NCBI GenBank assembly: GCA_017745295.1
Contig: JAGHZR010000008.1
Location: 128,477 to 192,476, forward strand
Length of the DNA: 64,000 bases
Source of the DNA: Novosphingobium sp.
GTDB lineage: Bacteria; Pseudomonadota; Alphaproteobacteria; Sphingomonadales; Sphingomonadaceae
Direction: 5' to 3'
Shown: piece by piece, positions 37,342 through 46,650 of the stretch
How positions within the stretch are numbered: position 1 is the first letter of the stretch
How the letters are laid out: each line of letters opens with the position of its first letter
The notes under the pieces: model-generated
What the model saw: only the letters and a program-made list of their open reading frames with translations
Databases searched by the model: none
What the model was told of the DNA's origin: nothing
Made by a program: the position numbers and the translations under genes

Positions 37342-38850
37342 ATGTTCAAGTCGATAGCCGTGGCCGCGCGCGACCGGGGGCGGATGGCCGAAGTCTCGGC
37401 GGTGATCGCCCGGTTCGGGCTGGACTCGCTGGCCGTCCGCCTCGGGATCGGAGAGGGAGAGGCGAACGAGGGCGCTGAACCGCGCGATCTGCCCAGCCGC
37501 ACGCGGCGGGCGCTGGAAGCGCTCGGGCCGACTTACGTGAAGCTTGGCCAGATTCTCGCCACCCGGCGCGACCTGCTGACCGACCCGTGGATCGCTGCGT
37601 TCGAGCAGCTTCAGAGCGATGCCCCGCGCATTCCCTTCGAGGACCTCCGCAGCGAAGTGGAAGCTGCGCTGGGCGGTCCCCCGGAAAGCGTCTTCGCCTA
37701 TTTCGATACGGAGCCGCTGGCCGCCGCATCGATCGCGCAGGTCCACCGCGCGCGCTTGCAGGACGGCACCGAGGTGGTGGTAAAGATCCGCCGCCCCGGC
37801 ATTCGCGCGCGGATGGAGGCAGACCTCCGGCTCATGCGCCACCTCGCCGCGCTGGCCGAGGCGCGCAGCCCGGTCGTGCGCCGGATGAAGCCCGCCGCGA
37901 TGATCGAGCAATTGGGGCGCGAAATTCTCGACGAACTCGATTTCACCAATGAGGGCCGCAATGCCGACCTGCTGCGCGCCGATCTCGCCGCGCTGGAGCG
38001 GGTCTCGGTGCCGCGCATCCACTGGGAATGGACCGGCGAGCAAGTGCTGGTCATGGACTACGTCGAGGGCATCCCTCCGCGCGATCCCGAGGCGCTCAAG
38101 GCGGCGGGCATCGACCCTTCGCGCATCGCCTCGCTCGGCGCGGAACTGGTGCTGGAGATGGTGCTCGTCAACGGCCGCTTCCATGCCGACCCGCATCCCG
38201 GCAACCTGCTGTGCCTGCCCGGTGACGGGCTGGCGCTACTTGATCTCGGCTCGGTCGGCTTCGTCAGCCCGCGCCGCCAGCACGAGTTCCTGACCTTCAT
38301 CCTCGCCTTGCGTAGCGGCGACCCCGGCGGCGTGGCGGGCATGCTGGCGGCGTGGTCGCAAAGCGGCGAGGTTCCGCGCGAAAAGCTGCTCAGCGCCTCC
38401 GAGCGCCTCGTCGCGCGCCACGGCACCGGATCGCTGGTGCTGAACGCGATGGTCGCGGACTTCTTCCCCTTGCTGCGGCAGGAGGGGCTGGTGCTGCCGC
38501 CCGACCTCGTGCTGATCTTCAAGGCGATGGTGACGATGGACGGCGTGCTCTCCGGCATCGCGCCGGACTTCGACTTGTCCGAAGCGCTCGGGCGGATGCG
38601 GGGCAAGCTGGTGGCCTCGCGGTTGCAGCGCCTTGCCGCGCCGGACAAGCTGGAGACGGCGCTGCTCGAACTCTCGCGCGTGGCGGAAGGAGCGCCGCGC
38701 TTCCTGCGCGCGGCCTCGGCGCGGATGGAAGCACCACAACCGCCGCCCCGCGATGACGGCACCGCGCGGGCGGTAAAAGGAGCCGGATGGCTGATCGGCG
38801 GCGCCGTGGTGCTCCACGCCGCCGCCGACCTGCTCATTCACTGGATTTGA
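37342..38850 (+). CDS. ABC1/UbiB-family atypical kinase
   Basis: ABC1/ADCK-family protein (502 aa) with KxGQ motif 'TYVKLGQILATRRDLL', the Ala-rich nucleotide loop 'AAASIAQVHRARLQDG', Lys/Glu/Asp catalytic elements 'VVKIRRPGIRARMEADLRLM', 'DELDFTNEGRNAD' and 'GRFHADPHPGNLLCLPGDG'. C-terminal helix (WLIGGAVVLHAAADLLIHW) is membrane-binding as in UbiB. UbiB-like proteins support ubiquinone synthesis; this may be the main UbiB or a paralogue, since no ubi genes are adjacent. ATG at 37342 has AAGGAG upstream. Confidence 0.88.
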   Translation: MFKSIAVAARDRGRMAEVSAVIARFGLDSLAVRLGIGEGEANEGAEPRDLPSRTRRALEALGPTYVKLGQILATRRDLLTDPWIAAFEQLQSDAPRIPFEDLRSEVEAALGGPPESVFAYFDTEPLAAASIAQVHRARLQDGTEVVVKIRRPGIRARMEADLRLMRHLAALAEARSPVVRRMKPAAMIEQLGREILDELDFTNEGRNADLLRADLAALERVSVPRIHWEWTGEQVLVMDYVEGIPPRDPEALKAAGIDPSRIASLGAELVLEMVLVNGRFHADPHPGNLLCLPGDGLALLDLGSVGFVSPRRQHEFLTFILALRSGDPGGVAGMLAAWSQSGEVPREKLLSASERLVARHGTGSLVLNAMVADFFPLLRQEGLVLPPDLVLIFKAMVTMDGVLSGIAPDFDLSEALGRMRGKLVASRLQRLAAPDKLETALLELSRVAEGAPRFLRAASARMEAPQPPPRDDGTARAVKGAGWLIGGAVVLHAAADLLIHWI

Positions 38851-38906
38851 AGCCCAGCCTAGCACCCCGGAGAGCCCAGCCAACACGATTCGACCCAATC
38901 CGCCTT

Positions 38907-38991
38907 CGTCATTGCGAGGAGGCGAAGCCGACGCGGCAATCCAGAGCGGCTCTGCGCGGCCATGGATTGCTTCGCTACGCTCGCAATGACG
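38907..38991. repeat. R1 inverted repeat (copy 2)
   Basis: CGTCATTGCGAGGAGGCGAA at the left and GATTGCTTCGCTACGCTCGC AATGACG at the right, a diverged copy of 528-604 with a longer centre. It sits between the convergent UbiB-like and M28 genes. Confidence 0.8.
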
Positions 38992-39001
38992 AAGTGAGGT
39001 T

Positions 39002-40666
39002 CTACTTCCGCACCGCGTCCGACTTGTCGCGCGCGGCCTTGAACTCCGAACCGGGTTTCCACTGCGGCCACTTGGCCGAACCCGCCAGTTCCTCGCCGAT
39101 GGTGCGGATCAGCTCGACGTCCTGCACTGCGCCTTCCATCTTCCAGTCGGGCGACCAGGCGTCGCAGGCCTGGTGGTAGCACTGGCCGGTATAGGCATCG
39201 ATCCACGCCTGCCCCGCCTTGACGCCGCCTTCCTTGAGGTCGGCCGCCCCGGCAAGGCCCATCATCAGCATCACCGGCACGCCGCGCTTGGCGAAGGAGA
39301 AGTGGTCGGCGCGGTAGAACAGCCCGCGCTCGGGCAGGCTCTCGACCGTCACCCGGCGGCCCTGCGTCGCGGCGACGCGCACCATGTCATCCTCCAGCGT
39401 GTCCTGACCCTTGCCGATCAGCGTCACGTCGTTCGCGGCGCCCGCGGTCTGGAGCACGTCGATGGTGAGGTTGGCGACGGTCTTCTCCATCGGGAACACC
39501 GGGTTGGCGGCGTAGAATTCCGAACCGAGCAGCCCGCGCTCCTCCGCCGTCCACGCCGCGAAGACGACCGTGCGCTGCGGCGCCGGCTCGCTCTTCATGA
39601 CGCGGGCGATGTCGAGAATCCCGGCAATGCCGACGCCGTCGTCATTGGCGCCGGCGCGGTAGATGCGGCCCTGCGCATCGGGCGCGCCTTTGCCGTAGGC
39701 GTCCCAGTGCGCGCCGAACATCACCACTTCGTCCTTGCGGTTGGTGCCGGGGATCTGGGCCAGCACGTTGTGGCTCATGACTTCCTCGTGGTTCACCGGA
39801 ACTTCGGCATCGAACGTCACGCCCTTCAGCTCCACCGGCTTGAAGTCCGTCCGGCGCGCGGCGACCGAGAGCCTGGCAAGGTCCAGCCCGGCCGAGGCGA
39901 ACAGCCGCGTCGAGGCATCGGCGGAAAGCCAGCCCTGCAGCGCCAGACTGGTGAGCTTGTCGGCCTCGCGCACGATATCGTAGTTCTCGCCGCCGGGGCT
40001 GGTGACGACGTTCCAGCCGTAACCCGCGCCCGCCGTGTCATGCACGATCAGCGCGCCGACCGCGCCCTGCCGCGCGGCTTCCTCGAACTTGTAGGTCCAG
40101 CGGCCATAATAGGTCATCGTTCGCCCGCCGAACTTGCCCGCGGCAGGCTCGCCTTTCTTGGCGTAGAAGTCCGGGTCGTTGATGAGGAAGACGACGAGCT
40201 TGCCCTTGAGGTCCATGCCCTTGAAGTCGTCCCAGCCGCGCTCCGGCGCGTTCACCCCGTAGCCGACGAAGACCACCGGAGCACCGGCGATGCGCGCGGT
40301 GTCGTCGGGGCGCAGGGTCGAGACGTAGACGTCCTTGCCGACCGTCACCGGCATCGCCCCCTTGGGACCGGCGAAGGCCAGCGTCTTCGGCGCGCCGAGC
40401 GTGGTGTGCAGCAGCGGCACCTTCTGCACCCACTGGCCGTCCGGCCCGGCAGGCTGGAGGCCGATGTCCTGGAACCGCGCGATCAGATAGCCGATGGTGC
40501 GCTCCTCCCCCACGGTGCCCGGCGCGCGGCCCTCGAACGTGTCGGACGCGAGCGTCTTCACATCGGCGACCATCCGGTCGGCATCGATCGCTTCCTTGGC
40601 GACGGCAGAGTGGGAAACGGTTGCGAGCAGCGCGGCGACAGGCGCGAGGAGGAGCTTTGTCTTCAT
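39002..40666 (-). CDS. M28-family exported aminopeptidase with PA domain
   Basis: Secreted zinc peptidase (554 aa). Signal peptide (MKTKLLLAPVAALLATV... near AVA). A PA (protease-associated) insert spans about residues 130-270. The di-zinc site is seen in 'VVMFGAHWDAYGKG' (His and Asp), 'RAGANDDGVGIAGILDIARV' (bridging Asp), 'FAAWTAEERGLLGSEFYA' (catalytic Glu pair) and 'LFYRADHFSFAKRGVPV' (last His). ATG at 40666 gives the signal peptide; the upstream in-frame ATG at 40702 would not improve it. Probably releases N-terminal amino acids from peptides. Confidence 0.92.
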   Translation of the reverse strand: MKTKLLLAPVAALLATVSHSAVAKEAIDADRMVADVKTLASDTFEGRAPGTVGEERTIGYLIARFQDIGLQPAGPDGQWVQKVPLLHTTLGAPKTLAFAGPKGAMPVTVGKDVYVSTLRPDDTARIAGAPVVFVGYGVNAPERGWDDFKGMDLKGKLVVFLINDPDFYAKKGEPAAGKFGGRTMTYYGRWTYKFEEAARQGAVGALIVHDTAGAGYGWNVVTSPGGENYDIVREADKLTSLALQGWLSADASTRLFASAGLDLARLSVAARRTDFKPVELKGVTFDAEVPVNHEEVMSHNVLAQIPGTNRKDEVVMFGAHWDAYGKGAPDAQGRIYRAGANDDGVGIAGILDIARVMKSEPAPQRTVVFAAWTAEERGLLGSEFYAANPVFPMEKTVANLTIDVLQTAGAANDVTLIGKGQDTLEDDMVRVAATQGRRVTVESLPERGLFYRADHFSFAKRGVPVMLMMGLAGAADLKEGGVKAGQAWIDAYTGQCYHQACDAWSPDWKMEGAVQDVELIRTIGEELAGSAKWPQWKPGSEFKAARDKSDAVRK

Positions 40667-40787
40667 GGCCCTCGCTTTTAGGCGGCAGGGCAGGGGAGGC
40701 AATAGAGTCGTGGTCGGGTCCGCTATTCCAGCGACGGGAGTTGCGGGGGAGTAGACGCCGTTCAGCCTTGCCGGTCTTTAACCCGAC

Positions 40788-40939
40788 CCCGCTCAGGCTG
40801 GGCTTGTCGAAGCCCGCCCGCGACGCCGGACATTCAACCCGATGGCATTGGAGCGGATGGCCGGGGATTGGCGGCTGTTGAGCGAATTAGCCCGCAGCGC
40901 CACGCCGCAGGGGGCTTCGACAAGCTCAGCCTGAGCGGG
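40788..40939. repeat. R2 inverted repeat (copy 3)
   Basis: CCGCTCAGGCTGGGCTTGTC near 40789 and CTTCGACAAGCTCAGCCTGA from 40916 form the arms, with a 100-base centre longer than in the other copies. Confidence 0.8.
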
Positions 40940-40960
40940 AGGAGGGGGCGGTCATGGGGT

Positions 40961-41095
40961 GGAAAGTTGCCCATGATCGCCGCCTCTCCATGTCTCGTCG
41001 CCCCGCGAAAGCGGGGGTCCCGCTATCTGGAGGCACGACTTCACGCCCGAAGAAAAAGCGGGGTCCCCGCCTACGCGGGGACGACGACTTTGGGT
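40961..41095. repeat. R4 composite inverted repeat (copy B)
   Basis: Same order as copy A at 16145-16267: outer GGAAAGTTGCCC, CATGTCTCGTCG, palindromic arm, centre ATCTGGAGGCACGACTTCAC, and right arm GCCTACGCGGGGACGACGAC. It directly precedes two AT-richer small membrane ORFs. The rest of 40667-41150 holds the R2 copy and no gene. Confidence 0.85.
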
Positions 41096-41150
41096 GGTTT
41101 GCGGTCTTACGGCTTCCGGCGCTATTATGCGGGGGAGTAGGCATAGTGAG

Positions 41151-41384
41151 GTGATCTTGGAGCGTGAAATTTGGTTCTATAAGGTGGGGCTGAGCTACAT
41201 CCCCCGGCATTGGAAGGGCTTCGCCGTGATGGGTGCTATCATCCTGCCAACTCTCTGCGCTATGTTTTTAGGGCAATTGGCGTTGGATCGTTTGGGCTAC
41301 GGCAGTTTGGATTGGCTTGCATTCCCCGCCTTCTTCATTCCCGCGCTAATCTCTCTCATTGTCGTTGCGGAGCGACACAGCTGA
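41151..41384 (+). CDS. Small membrane protein of unknown function
   Basis: About 77 aa from a GTG at 41151 (an in-frame ATG at 41127 is an alternative). Two hydrophobic helices are visible ('GFAVMGAIILPTLCAMFLGQ' and 'WLAFPAFFIPALISLIVVA'), preceded by 'WFYKVGLSYIPRHWK'. Composition is more AT-rich than the flanking genes. No family recognised. Confidence 0.45.
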   Translation: MILEREIWFYKVGLSYIPRHWKGFAVMGAIILPTLCAMFLGQLALDRLGYGSLDWLAFPAFFIPALISLIVVAERHS

Positions 41385-41456
41385 AAGAACGGCGGCTATT
41401 GGGTGCGTGCGTCATTATACTCTATGACGAAGTCGGGTAGATTCCGAACAGGCAGC

Positions 41457-41750
41457 ATGTATGCTGTAGGCATGGAACAAAGCCTTTGCATCGCAACACT
41501 GCCATTGGCGATCATTGCATATTTTGTTCAGGGTAAAGTCGCGTCCATCAAGCTCGTAGTCTTAGGTGGAATTGCTATCATGGTTTCACTTGGCGCTGCA
41601 TATGCTGGGACGGTGATGCCATTCACGCGCGACCTTTTTGCCGCTGACGCCGAGATGGCTGTCAGTGGCATCGCAGCAATTGGAATCTTCGGCGTCCTCT
41701 TAGCGGTGCCCGCGCTTTCGGATATTGTATTGCGACGCCGGAAGGTCTGA
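41457..41750 (+). CDS. Small membrane protein of unknown function
   Basis: About 97 aa with three or four hydrophobic helices ('CIATLPLAIIAYFVQGKV', 'KLVVLGGIAIMVSLGAAYAG', 'AVSGIAAIGIFGVLLAVPAL') and a basic end (RRRKV). Start is uncertain between ATG 41457, 41472 and 41424. Like the ORF before it, it is AT-richer than the surroundings and lies downstream of an R4 repeat. No family recognised. Confidence 0.45.
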   Translation: MYAVGMEQSLCIATLPLAIIAYFVQGKVASIKLVVLGGIAIMVSLGAAYAGTVMPFTRDLFAADAEMAVSGIAAIGIFGVLLAVPALSDIVLRRRKV

Positions 41751-41898
41751 TAAGGGGCGTCTGTCGTCAGGCAGCTCTTCGACGAAATGACCTGGAAAGC
41801 GGCCATCCCGCACGCGCAATCGCAAATTCCGCCGACATGAAAGAGGCGGACCGGGCGCCACGCCCGCTCCGCCTCGATCGCATCCCCAAGCCGATACT

Positions 41899-42300
41899 TC
41901 ACTCGCAGCGCGAGTAATCCCCCGCACGGCAGGCGGCGACATCGCGGCGCCATTGGGCAAGGTCGGCCTCGTAGTCGCGGCGGGCCTGGGCATAGGCGCG
42001 CGACTGTCCGGCATATTCGCGCCTGCTCGCCTGATAGTCGCGGTCGTCGTCGGCGGCGTAGTCCTCGTCACCGTCGCCCTGGCGGTCGCGATAGGCCTTC
42101 CAGCCCGAGGCGTATTGCGCGTCGCGCTTGCGCACGTAATCGAGCTGGTCGCGGTTGAGCTTGCGGATGATCGCGGCATCGCGGGCGATGTCCTCGGGCG
42201 TCATGCGATCGTTCGGATCGTCGGCCCGTGCCGTGCCCGAAAAGGCCTGCGCCGACAGCGCCAGAGTGCCCAGTGCAAGCAGGATGCGCCCAGCTTTCAT
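41899..42300 (-). CDS. Small exported charged protein
   Basis: 133-aa protein with a signal peptide (MKAGRILLALGTLALSAQAF... near ARA). The mature chain is rich in Asp, Arg and Tyr ('RDAQYASGWKAYRDRQGDGD', 'SRREYAGQSRAYAQARRDYE') and likely helical, ending with two cysteines (ACRAGDYSRCE) that may pair. No catalytic motif. Conserved-looking but unnamed. Confidence 0.65.
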   Translation of the reverse strand: MKAGRILLALGTLALSAQAFSGTARADDPNDRMTPEDIARDAAIIRKLNRDQLDYVRKRDAQYASGWKAYRDRQGDGDEDYAADDDRDYQASRREYAGQSRAYAQARRDYEADLAQWRRDVAACRAGDYSRCE

Positions 42301-42452
42301 GTCTGTTGTTTCCGTCCCTGAAGAGTTCTTTCGCGGAAAATTCCCTGACCGAGCAGTGGGGCGGAAGCAATCTCGGATGCGACAGGCCGTTGTCCGCTGC
42401 GACGAGACGCGCGGGAGCTGAGCCGAATGCGGGAACCGGCCGGACGAACGTC

Positions 42453-42489
42453 AAAAGGCCGCCGACAGGATTGCCCTGTCGGCGGCCTT
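42453..42489 (-). terminator. Terminator of the urcA-like gene
   Basis: AAAAGGCCGCCGACAGG, loop ATTG, CCCTGTCGGCGGCCTT: a long GC stem followed on the minus strand by TTTT, 24 bases beyond the stop codon of the UrcA gene. Confidence 0.85.
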
Positions 42490-42512
42490 CCGGGGGGGGC
42501 GGTCGAAGCCGG

Positions 42513-42917
42513 TTACCTGCTGCGACGGGCGACGATGGCCAGCGAGGTCGGCGCGGCGACGGCCAGTCGGTCCGGGTTCTCCCTGGCGGCCATGCGCGTC
42601 GCCAGCAGTTCGTCACGGGCGGCGAAGGCCCGGTCGCGCGAAGCGTCGCGGCAATCGTGCACGTCGGCCAGTTCGTCCAGCCGATTGTTGTAGACTTGGC
42701 CGCAGACCGCGCGAACGGCGATTTCCAGCCGGTTGTTCAGCGTGGCCAGCCCTTCCTGGCTGTCGAGATTGAGGTCGCCGTAGCGCACTTCGCGATGTGG
42801 TACGTCCCGAAGCGAGCCGTCCTTGACGATCACGTCGGCAAGCGCCGGAGCCGCAAGGCCGGTAGCGGCCACGGCAATCATGCCGAAGGCGGCGAAAGCG
42901 GTGTGAATCCTGGTCAT
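42513..42917 (-). CDS. UrcA family protein
   Basis: Exported protein (134 aa) of the UrcA family, whose function is unknown. The signal peptide is 'MTRIHTAFAAFGMIAVAA...' cleaved near ALA. The UrcA core is 'EVRYGDLNLDSQEGLATLNN', 'RLEIAVRAVCG' and 'DVHDCRDASRDRAFAARDEL', with the conserved two-cysteine pair. ATG at 42917 has GGGAG at good spacing; the ATG two codons upstream (42923) is too close to it. Confidence 0.85.
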   Translation of the reverse strand: MTRIHTAFAAFGMIAVAATGLAAPALADVIVKDGSLRDVPHREVRYGDLNLDSQEGLATLNNRLEIAVRAVCGQVYNNRLDELADVHDCRDASRDRAFAARDELLATRMAARENPDRLAVAAPTSLAIVARRSR

Positions 42918-43370
42918 CTGCATTCTCCCGTTGCAAGAGCGCAGCTCTCCCGGCACGAACCCCCACGGCTCGTGGCAAACGAACTGCAAAGCGACCGCTA
43001 TGGATGAGAGAAGTCGTTCCCAAACAACGCATGCGCTGAGGGGTTCCGTCACGACTCCACAATCATGTATAGACTTTTGAAGTGCCCCCGCGATCACGCC
43101 TTGGCTTTCGAGAAATGTCTAGATCATTACTTCAGTATGTAAGATCTGCATTCGGCAAAAGGTGAGTCGGTATTATTTCCGGGCGGTTTCTATATTGCGC
43201 AGAAACGTGCCTGGTTCAAGTCATCCATGCGGCGGGATCGTCGAACGACAGTGATCGGACGACGGACGACATGTGAGTGCCGCGCGCGTTGCAATTTCGC
43301 CCGCCGCTCCCACATGGGGGCCTGACTTTCGCAGCGGCAACCACGCCTGTCGCGGCGGCTTGCGCTTTGC
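42918..43370. other. Intergenic region upstream of uvrA (453 bp)
   Basis: No gene supported. It separates the divergent UrcA and uvrA genes and must hold both promoters. The section 43060-43200 is more AT-rich (GTATAGACTTTTGAAG, TTCAGTATGTAAGATC) and is the likeliest promoter area. Confidence 0.4.
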
Positions 43371-43385
43371 GAACAAATCTGGAAC
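43371..43385 (+). promoter_or_regulatory. LexA (SOS) box of uvrA
   Basis: GAACAAATCTGGAAC matches GAAC-N7-GAAC exactly and lies 11 bases upstream of the uvrA start codon, as in the recN case. Confidence 0.88.
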
Positions 43386-43396
43386 ACGTCACCCCC

Positions 43397-46372
43397 ATGA
43401 GTCTCTCCCACATCACCGTCCGCGGCGCCCGTGAGCACAACCTCAAGGGTTTCGACATCGAACTCCCGCGTGAGAAGCTGATCGTCATCACCGGCCTGTC
43501 GGGCTCGGGGAAATCCAGCCTCGCGTTCGACACGATCTATGCCGAGGGCCAGCGCCGCTATGTGGAGAGCCTCTCCGCCTATGCGCGACAGTTCCTGGAG
43601 ATGATGCAGAAGCCGGACGTCGAGCATATCGACGGCCTCAGCCCGGCGATCTCGATCGAGCAGAAGACCACCAGCCGCAACCCGCGCTCCACGGTGGCGA
43701 CGGTGACGGAAATCTGGGACTACATGCGCCTGCTCTGGGCGCGCGTGGGCATTCCCTATTCGCCCGCCACCGGCCTGCCGATCGAGGCGCAGACGGTCTC
43801 CAACATGGTCGACCGGGTGATGGAACTGCCCGAAGGCACTCGCGCTTACCTGCTCGCGCCGGTCGTGCGCGGCCGCAAGGGCGAATACCGCAAGGAACTC
43901 GCCGAGTGGCAGAAGGCGGGCTACACCCGCGTGTGCATCGACGGCGAACTCCATGCCATCGAGGACGCCCCCGCGCTCGACAAGAAGTACAAGCACGACA
44001 TCGAAGTCGTGGTGGACCGTATCGCGGTGAAGGACGGCATACAGACCCGCCTTGCCGACAGCTTCGAACAGGCGCTGAAGCTGGCCGAGGGGCTGGCCTA
44101 TATCGACCTTGCGGACACGACCGTGGCGGAGGTTTCCGGTGCTTCGACAAGCTCAGCACGAGCGGGGAAGGGGAGCCGCTCCAAGCCCGCTCAGCCTGAG
44201 CCTGTCGAAGGCCCCGCGCAACCGAAGGGCATGAAGAAGGTCGGCCTGCCGCCGAACCGCATCGTCTTCTCAGAGAAGTTCGCCTGCCCGGTCAGCGGCT
44301 TCACCATCGAGGAGATCGAGCCGCGCCTGTTCTCGTTCAACGCGCCGCAGGGCGCCTGCCCGGCTTGCGACGGCCTGGGCGAGAAGCTGCTGTTCGACCC
44401 GCAACTGGTGGTCCCGAACGAGCATCTCAGCCTCAAGCAGGGCGCGATCGTGCCCTGGGCCAAGTCCAACCCGCCTTCGCCTTACTACATGCAGGTGCTC
44501 TCCAGCCTGGCCGAGCACTTCGGGTTCGACCTCACGACGCCATGGGACGCGCTGCAGACCGAGGTGAAGATCGTCATCCTCTACGGCACCGGCGGCAAGG
44601 CCGTGCCGCTGACGTTCAAGGACGGCAAGAAGGAATACACGGTCAACAAGCCGTTCGAGGGTGTGATCGGCAACCTCAACCGCCGCATGATCCAGACCGA
44701 CAGCGCCTGGATGCGCGAGGAACTGTCCAAGTTCCAGACCGCGCAGCCCTGCGAAACCTGCGAAGGCAAGCGTCTCAAGCCCGAGGCGCTTTCGGTGAAG
44801 ATCGCGGGCAGCGATATCGCCGATGCCGCGCGCCTTTCCGTGTCGGACGGCTTCGCGTGGTTCGGGGAGCTTGAGGGCAAGCTGACCAGCCAGCAGCAGC
44901 AGATCGCCAAGGCCATTCTCAAGGAAATCAACGAGCGCCTCGGCTTCCTCAACAACGTCGGGCTGGACTACCTCAATCTCGACCGCACCAGCGGCACCCT
45001 CTCGGGCGGCGAGAGCCAGCGCATCCGTCTTGCCAGCCAGATCGGCTCGGGCCTCTCGGGCGTGCTCTACGTGCTCGACGAACCCTCGATCGGCCTCCAC
45101 CAGCGCGATAACGACATGCTGCTGGAAACCCTGAAGCGCCTGCGTGACCTCGGCAATACCGTGATCGTCGTCGAACATGACGAGGATGCGATCCGCACCG
45201 CCGACCACATCGTCGACCTCGGCCCCGGCGCCGGTGTCCATGGCGGCGAAGTCGTGGCCGAAGGCACGCTGAAGCAAGTGCTGAAAGCCAAGAACAGCCT
45301 CACCGCCGCCTACCTTAACGGCACCCGCAAGATCGAGGTGCCGACCACCCGCCGCAAGGGCAACGGCAAGCAGATCGTGGTCGAGAACGCCCGCGCCAAC
45401 AACCTGAAGAACGTGACGGCGCAGTTCCCGCTCGGCACCTTCTGCTGCGTCACCGGCGTCTCCGGCTCGGGTAAAAGCTCGCTCACCATCGACACCCTGC
45501 AAGCGGGCGCCGCGCGCCAGCTCAACGGCGCGCGCGTCGTTGCCGGGGTGCATGACCGGATCACCGGGCTCGAACACTGCGACAAGGTGATCGAGATCGA
45601 CCAGTCCCCGATCGGCCGCACCCCGCGCTCCAACCCCGCCACCTACACCGGCGCCTTCACCCAGATCCGCGACTGGTTCGCGGGCCTGCCGGAATCGGAA
45701 GCCCGCGGCTACAAGGCCGGACGCTTCAGCTTCAACGTCAAGGGCGGCCGCTGCGAAGCGTGCCAGGGCGACGGCCTCATCAAGATCGAGATGCACTTCC
45801 TGCCCGACGTCTACGTCACCTGCGAGGAATGCCACGGCAAGCGCTACAACCGCGAAACGCTGGAAGTGAAGTTCAAGGGCCACTCCATCGCCGACGTGCT
45901 CGACATGACGATCGAGGACGCGGAGGAGTTCTTCAAGGCCGTGCCGCCGATCCGCGACAAGATGCACATGCTGAACGAGGTGGGCCTCGGCTACGTCAAG
46001 GTCGGCCAGCAGGCGACCACGCTGTCCGGCGGCGAGGCGCAGCGCGTCAAGCTCGCCAAGGAACTGGCCCGCCGCTCCACCGGCCAGACGCTCTACGTGC
46101 TGGACGAGCCGACCACCGGCCTCCACTTCGAGGACGTGCGCAAGCTGCTCGAAGTGCTCCACCGCCTTGTCGAACAAGGCAATTCGGTGGTGGTGATCGA
46201 GCACAACCTCGATGTCATCAAGACCGCCGACTGGATCATCGACATGGGCCCGGAAGGCGGCGTGCGCGGCGGCGAGGTGATCGCGGCCGGTACGCCGGAG
46301 GATATCGTGAAGGTGAAGAAGTCCTTCACCGGGCACTATCTGAAGCCGTTGCTCTCCAGCTGGGCGAAGTGA
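43397..46372 (+). CDS. uvrA: Excinuclease ABC subunit A
   Basis: Damage-recognition ATPase of nucleotide excision repair (991 aa). First Walker A '[18 protein letters not shown]' near residue 32, second '[18 protein letters not shown]'. Signatures '[19 protein letters not shown]' and '[16 protein letters not shown]'. Zinc modules 'FACPVSGF' with '[10 protein letters not shown]', and '[11 protein letters not shown]' with '[16 protein letters not shown]'. ATG at 43397 fits the family ([19 protein letters not shown]). Residues about 249-272 are translated from an R2 palindromic repeat (44142-44210) and have no counterpart in ordinary UvrA; the frame is kept. Controlled by the LexA box just upstream. 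Confidence 0.97.
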   Translation: MSLSHITVRGAREHNLKGFDIELPREKLIVITGLSGSGKSSLAFDTIYAEGQRRYVESLSAYARQFLEMMQKPDVEHIDGLSPAISIEQKTTSRNPRSTVATVTEIWDYMRLLWARVGIPYSPATGLPIEAQTVSNMVDRVMELPEGTRAYLLAPVVRGRKGEYRKELAEWQKAGYTRVCIDGELHAIEDAPALDKKYKHDIEVVVDRIAVKDGIQTRLADSFEQALKLAEGLAYIDLADTTVAEVSGASTSSARAGKGSRSKPAQPEPVEGPAQPKGMKKVGLPPNRIVFSEKFACPVSGFTIEEIEPRLFSFNAPQGACPACDGLGEKLLFDPQLVVPNEHLSLKQGAIVPWAKSNPPSPYYMQVLSSLAEHFGFDLTTPWDALQTEVKIVILYGTGGKAVPLTFKDGKKEYTVNKPFEGVIGNLNRRMIQTDSAWMREELSKFQTAQPCETCEGKRLKPEALSVKIAGSDIADAARLSVSDGFAWFGELEGKLTSQQQQIAKAILKEINERLGFLNNVGLDYLNLDRTSGTLSGGESQRIRLASQIGSGLSGVLYVLDEPSIGLHQRDNDMLLETLKRLRDLGNTVIVVEHDEDAIRTADHIVDLGPGAGVHGGEVVAEGTLKQVLKAKNSLTAAYLNGTRKIEVPTTRRKGNGKQIVVENARANNLKNVTAQFPLGTFCCVTGVSGSGKSSLTIDTLQAGAARQLNGARVVAGVHDRITGLEHCDKVIEIDQSPIGRTPRSNPATYTGAFTQIRDWFAGLPESEARGYKAGRFSFNVKGGRCEACQGDGLIKIEMHFLPDVYVTCEECHGKRYNRETLEVKFKGHSIADVLDMTIEDAEEFFKAVPPIRDKMHMLNEVGLGYVKVGQQATTLSGGEAQRVKLAKELARRSTGQTLYVLDEPTTGLHFEDVRKLLEVLHRLVEQGNSVVVIEHNLDVIKTADWIIDMGPEGGVRGGEVIAAGTPEDIVKVKKSFTGHYLKPLLSSWAK
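44142..44210. repeat. R2 repeat inserted in frame within uvrA (copy 4)
   Basis: Left arm CTTCGACAAGCTCAGCACGA, right arm CCCGCTCAGCCTGAGCCTGT followed by CGAAGG, the same element as the intergenic copies at 4875, 18231 and 40788. It adds about 23 codons ([20 protein letters not shown] and on) before '[18 protein letters not shown]'. Confidence 0.9.
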
Positions 46373-46515
46373 TCGCCTAGCTGGGTTGGGGCCTTTCGCG
46401 GCCCGCACCGTGCTCCCGGACCTGCCCGCCTTTGCGCTGGAGGGCGATCCGGGACCACTGCCCTGCCGACGGCCCACCGCGCCAGGCCCCGAGCCAATCC
46501 CGCCGCTCCCAACGA

Positions 46516-46650
46516 CCCCCGTGGCCCTCGGCCAACCCCGCGTCTCGGAGCCAACCCGGCCGCGCCAGCGAACCCCCGAGGCCCTCAGTCAACCCCAAGG
46601 CCTCCAGCCAGCCCGGTCGCGCCAGTGCCCCCGTGGCCCCCAAACAACCC
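46516..46650. repeat. Degenerate tandem repeat, period 57/55 bp, about 2.4 copies
   Basis: Units begin CCCCCGTGGCCCTCGGCCAA (46516), CCCCCGAGGCCCTCAGTCAA (46573) and CCCCCGTGGCCCCCAAACAA (46628), each continuing with an AACCCGGCCGCGCCAG-like segment. It lies 144 bases after the uvrA stop codon. In the 644-bp gap 46373-47016 no gene is supported; it holds this array and two further repeats. Confidence 0.75.

Noticed and set aside
42228..43007. 259-codon plus-strand frame over the UrcA gene
   Set aside because: Antisense to the UrcA gene and its terminator; no family sequence.
44270..46477. 735-codon minus-strand frame opposite uvrA
   Set aside because: No recognisable domain, and it is fully inside uvrA.
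46516..46650. CRISPR array
   Set aside because: The repeats are contiguous, degenerate and 55-57 bp long without unique spacers; no cas gene is present. The 15-bp array at 51783 also lacks spacers.
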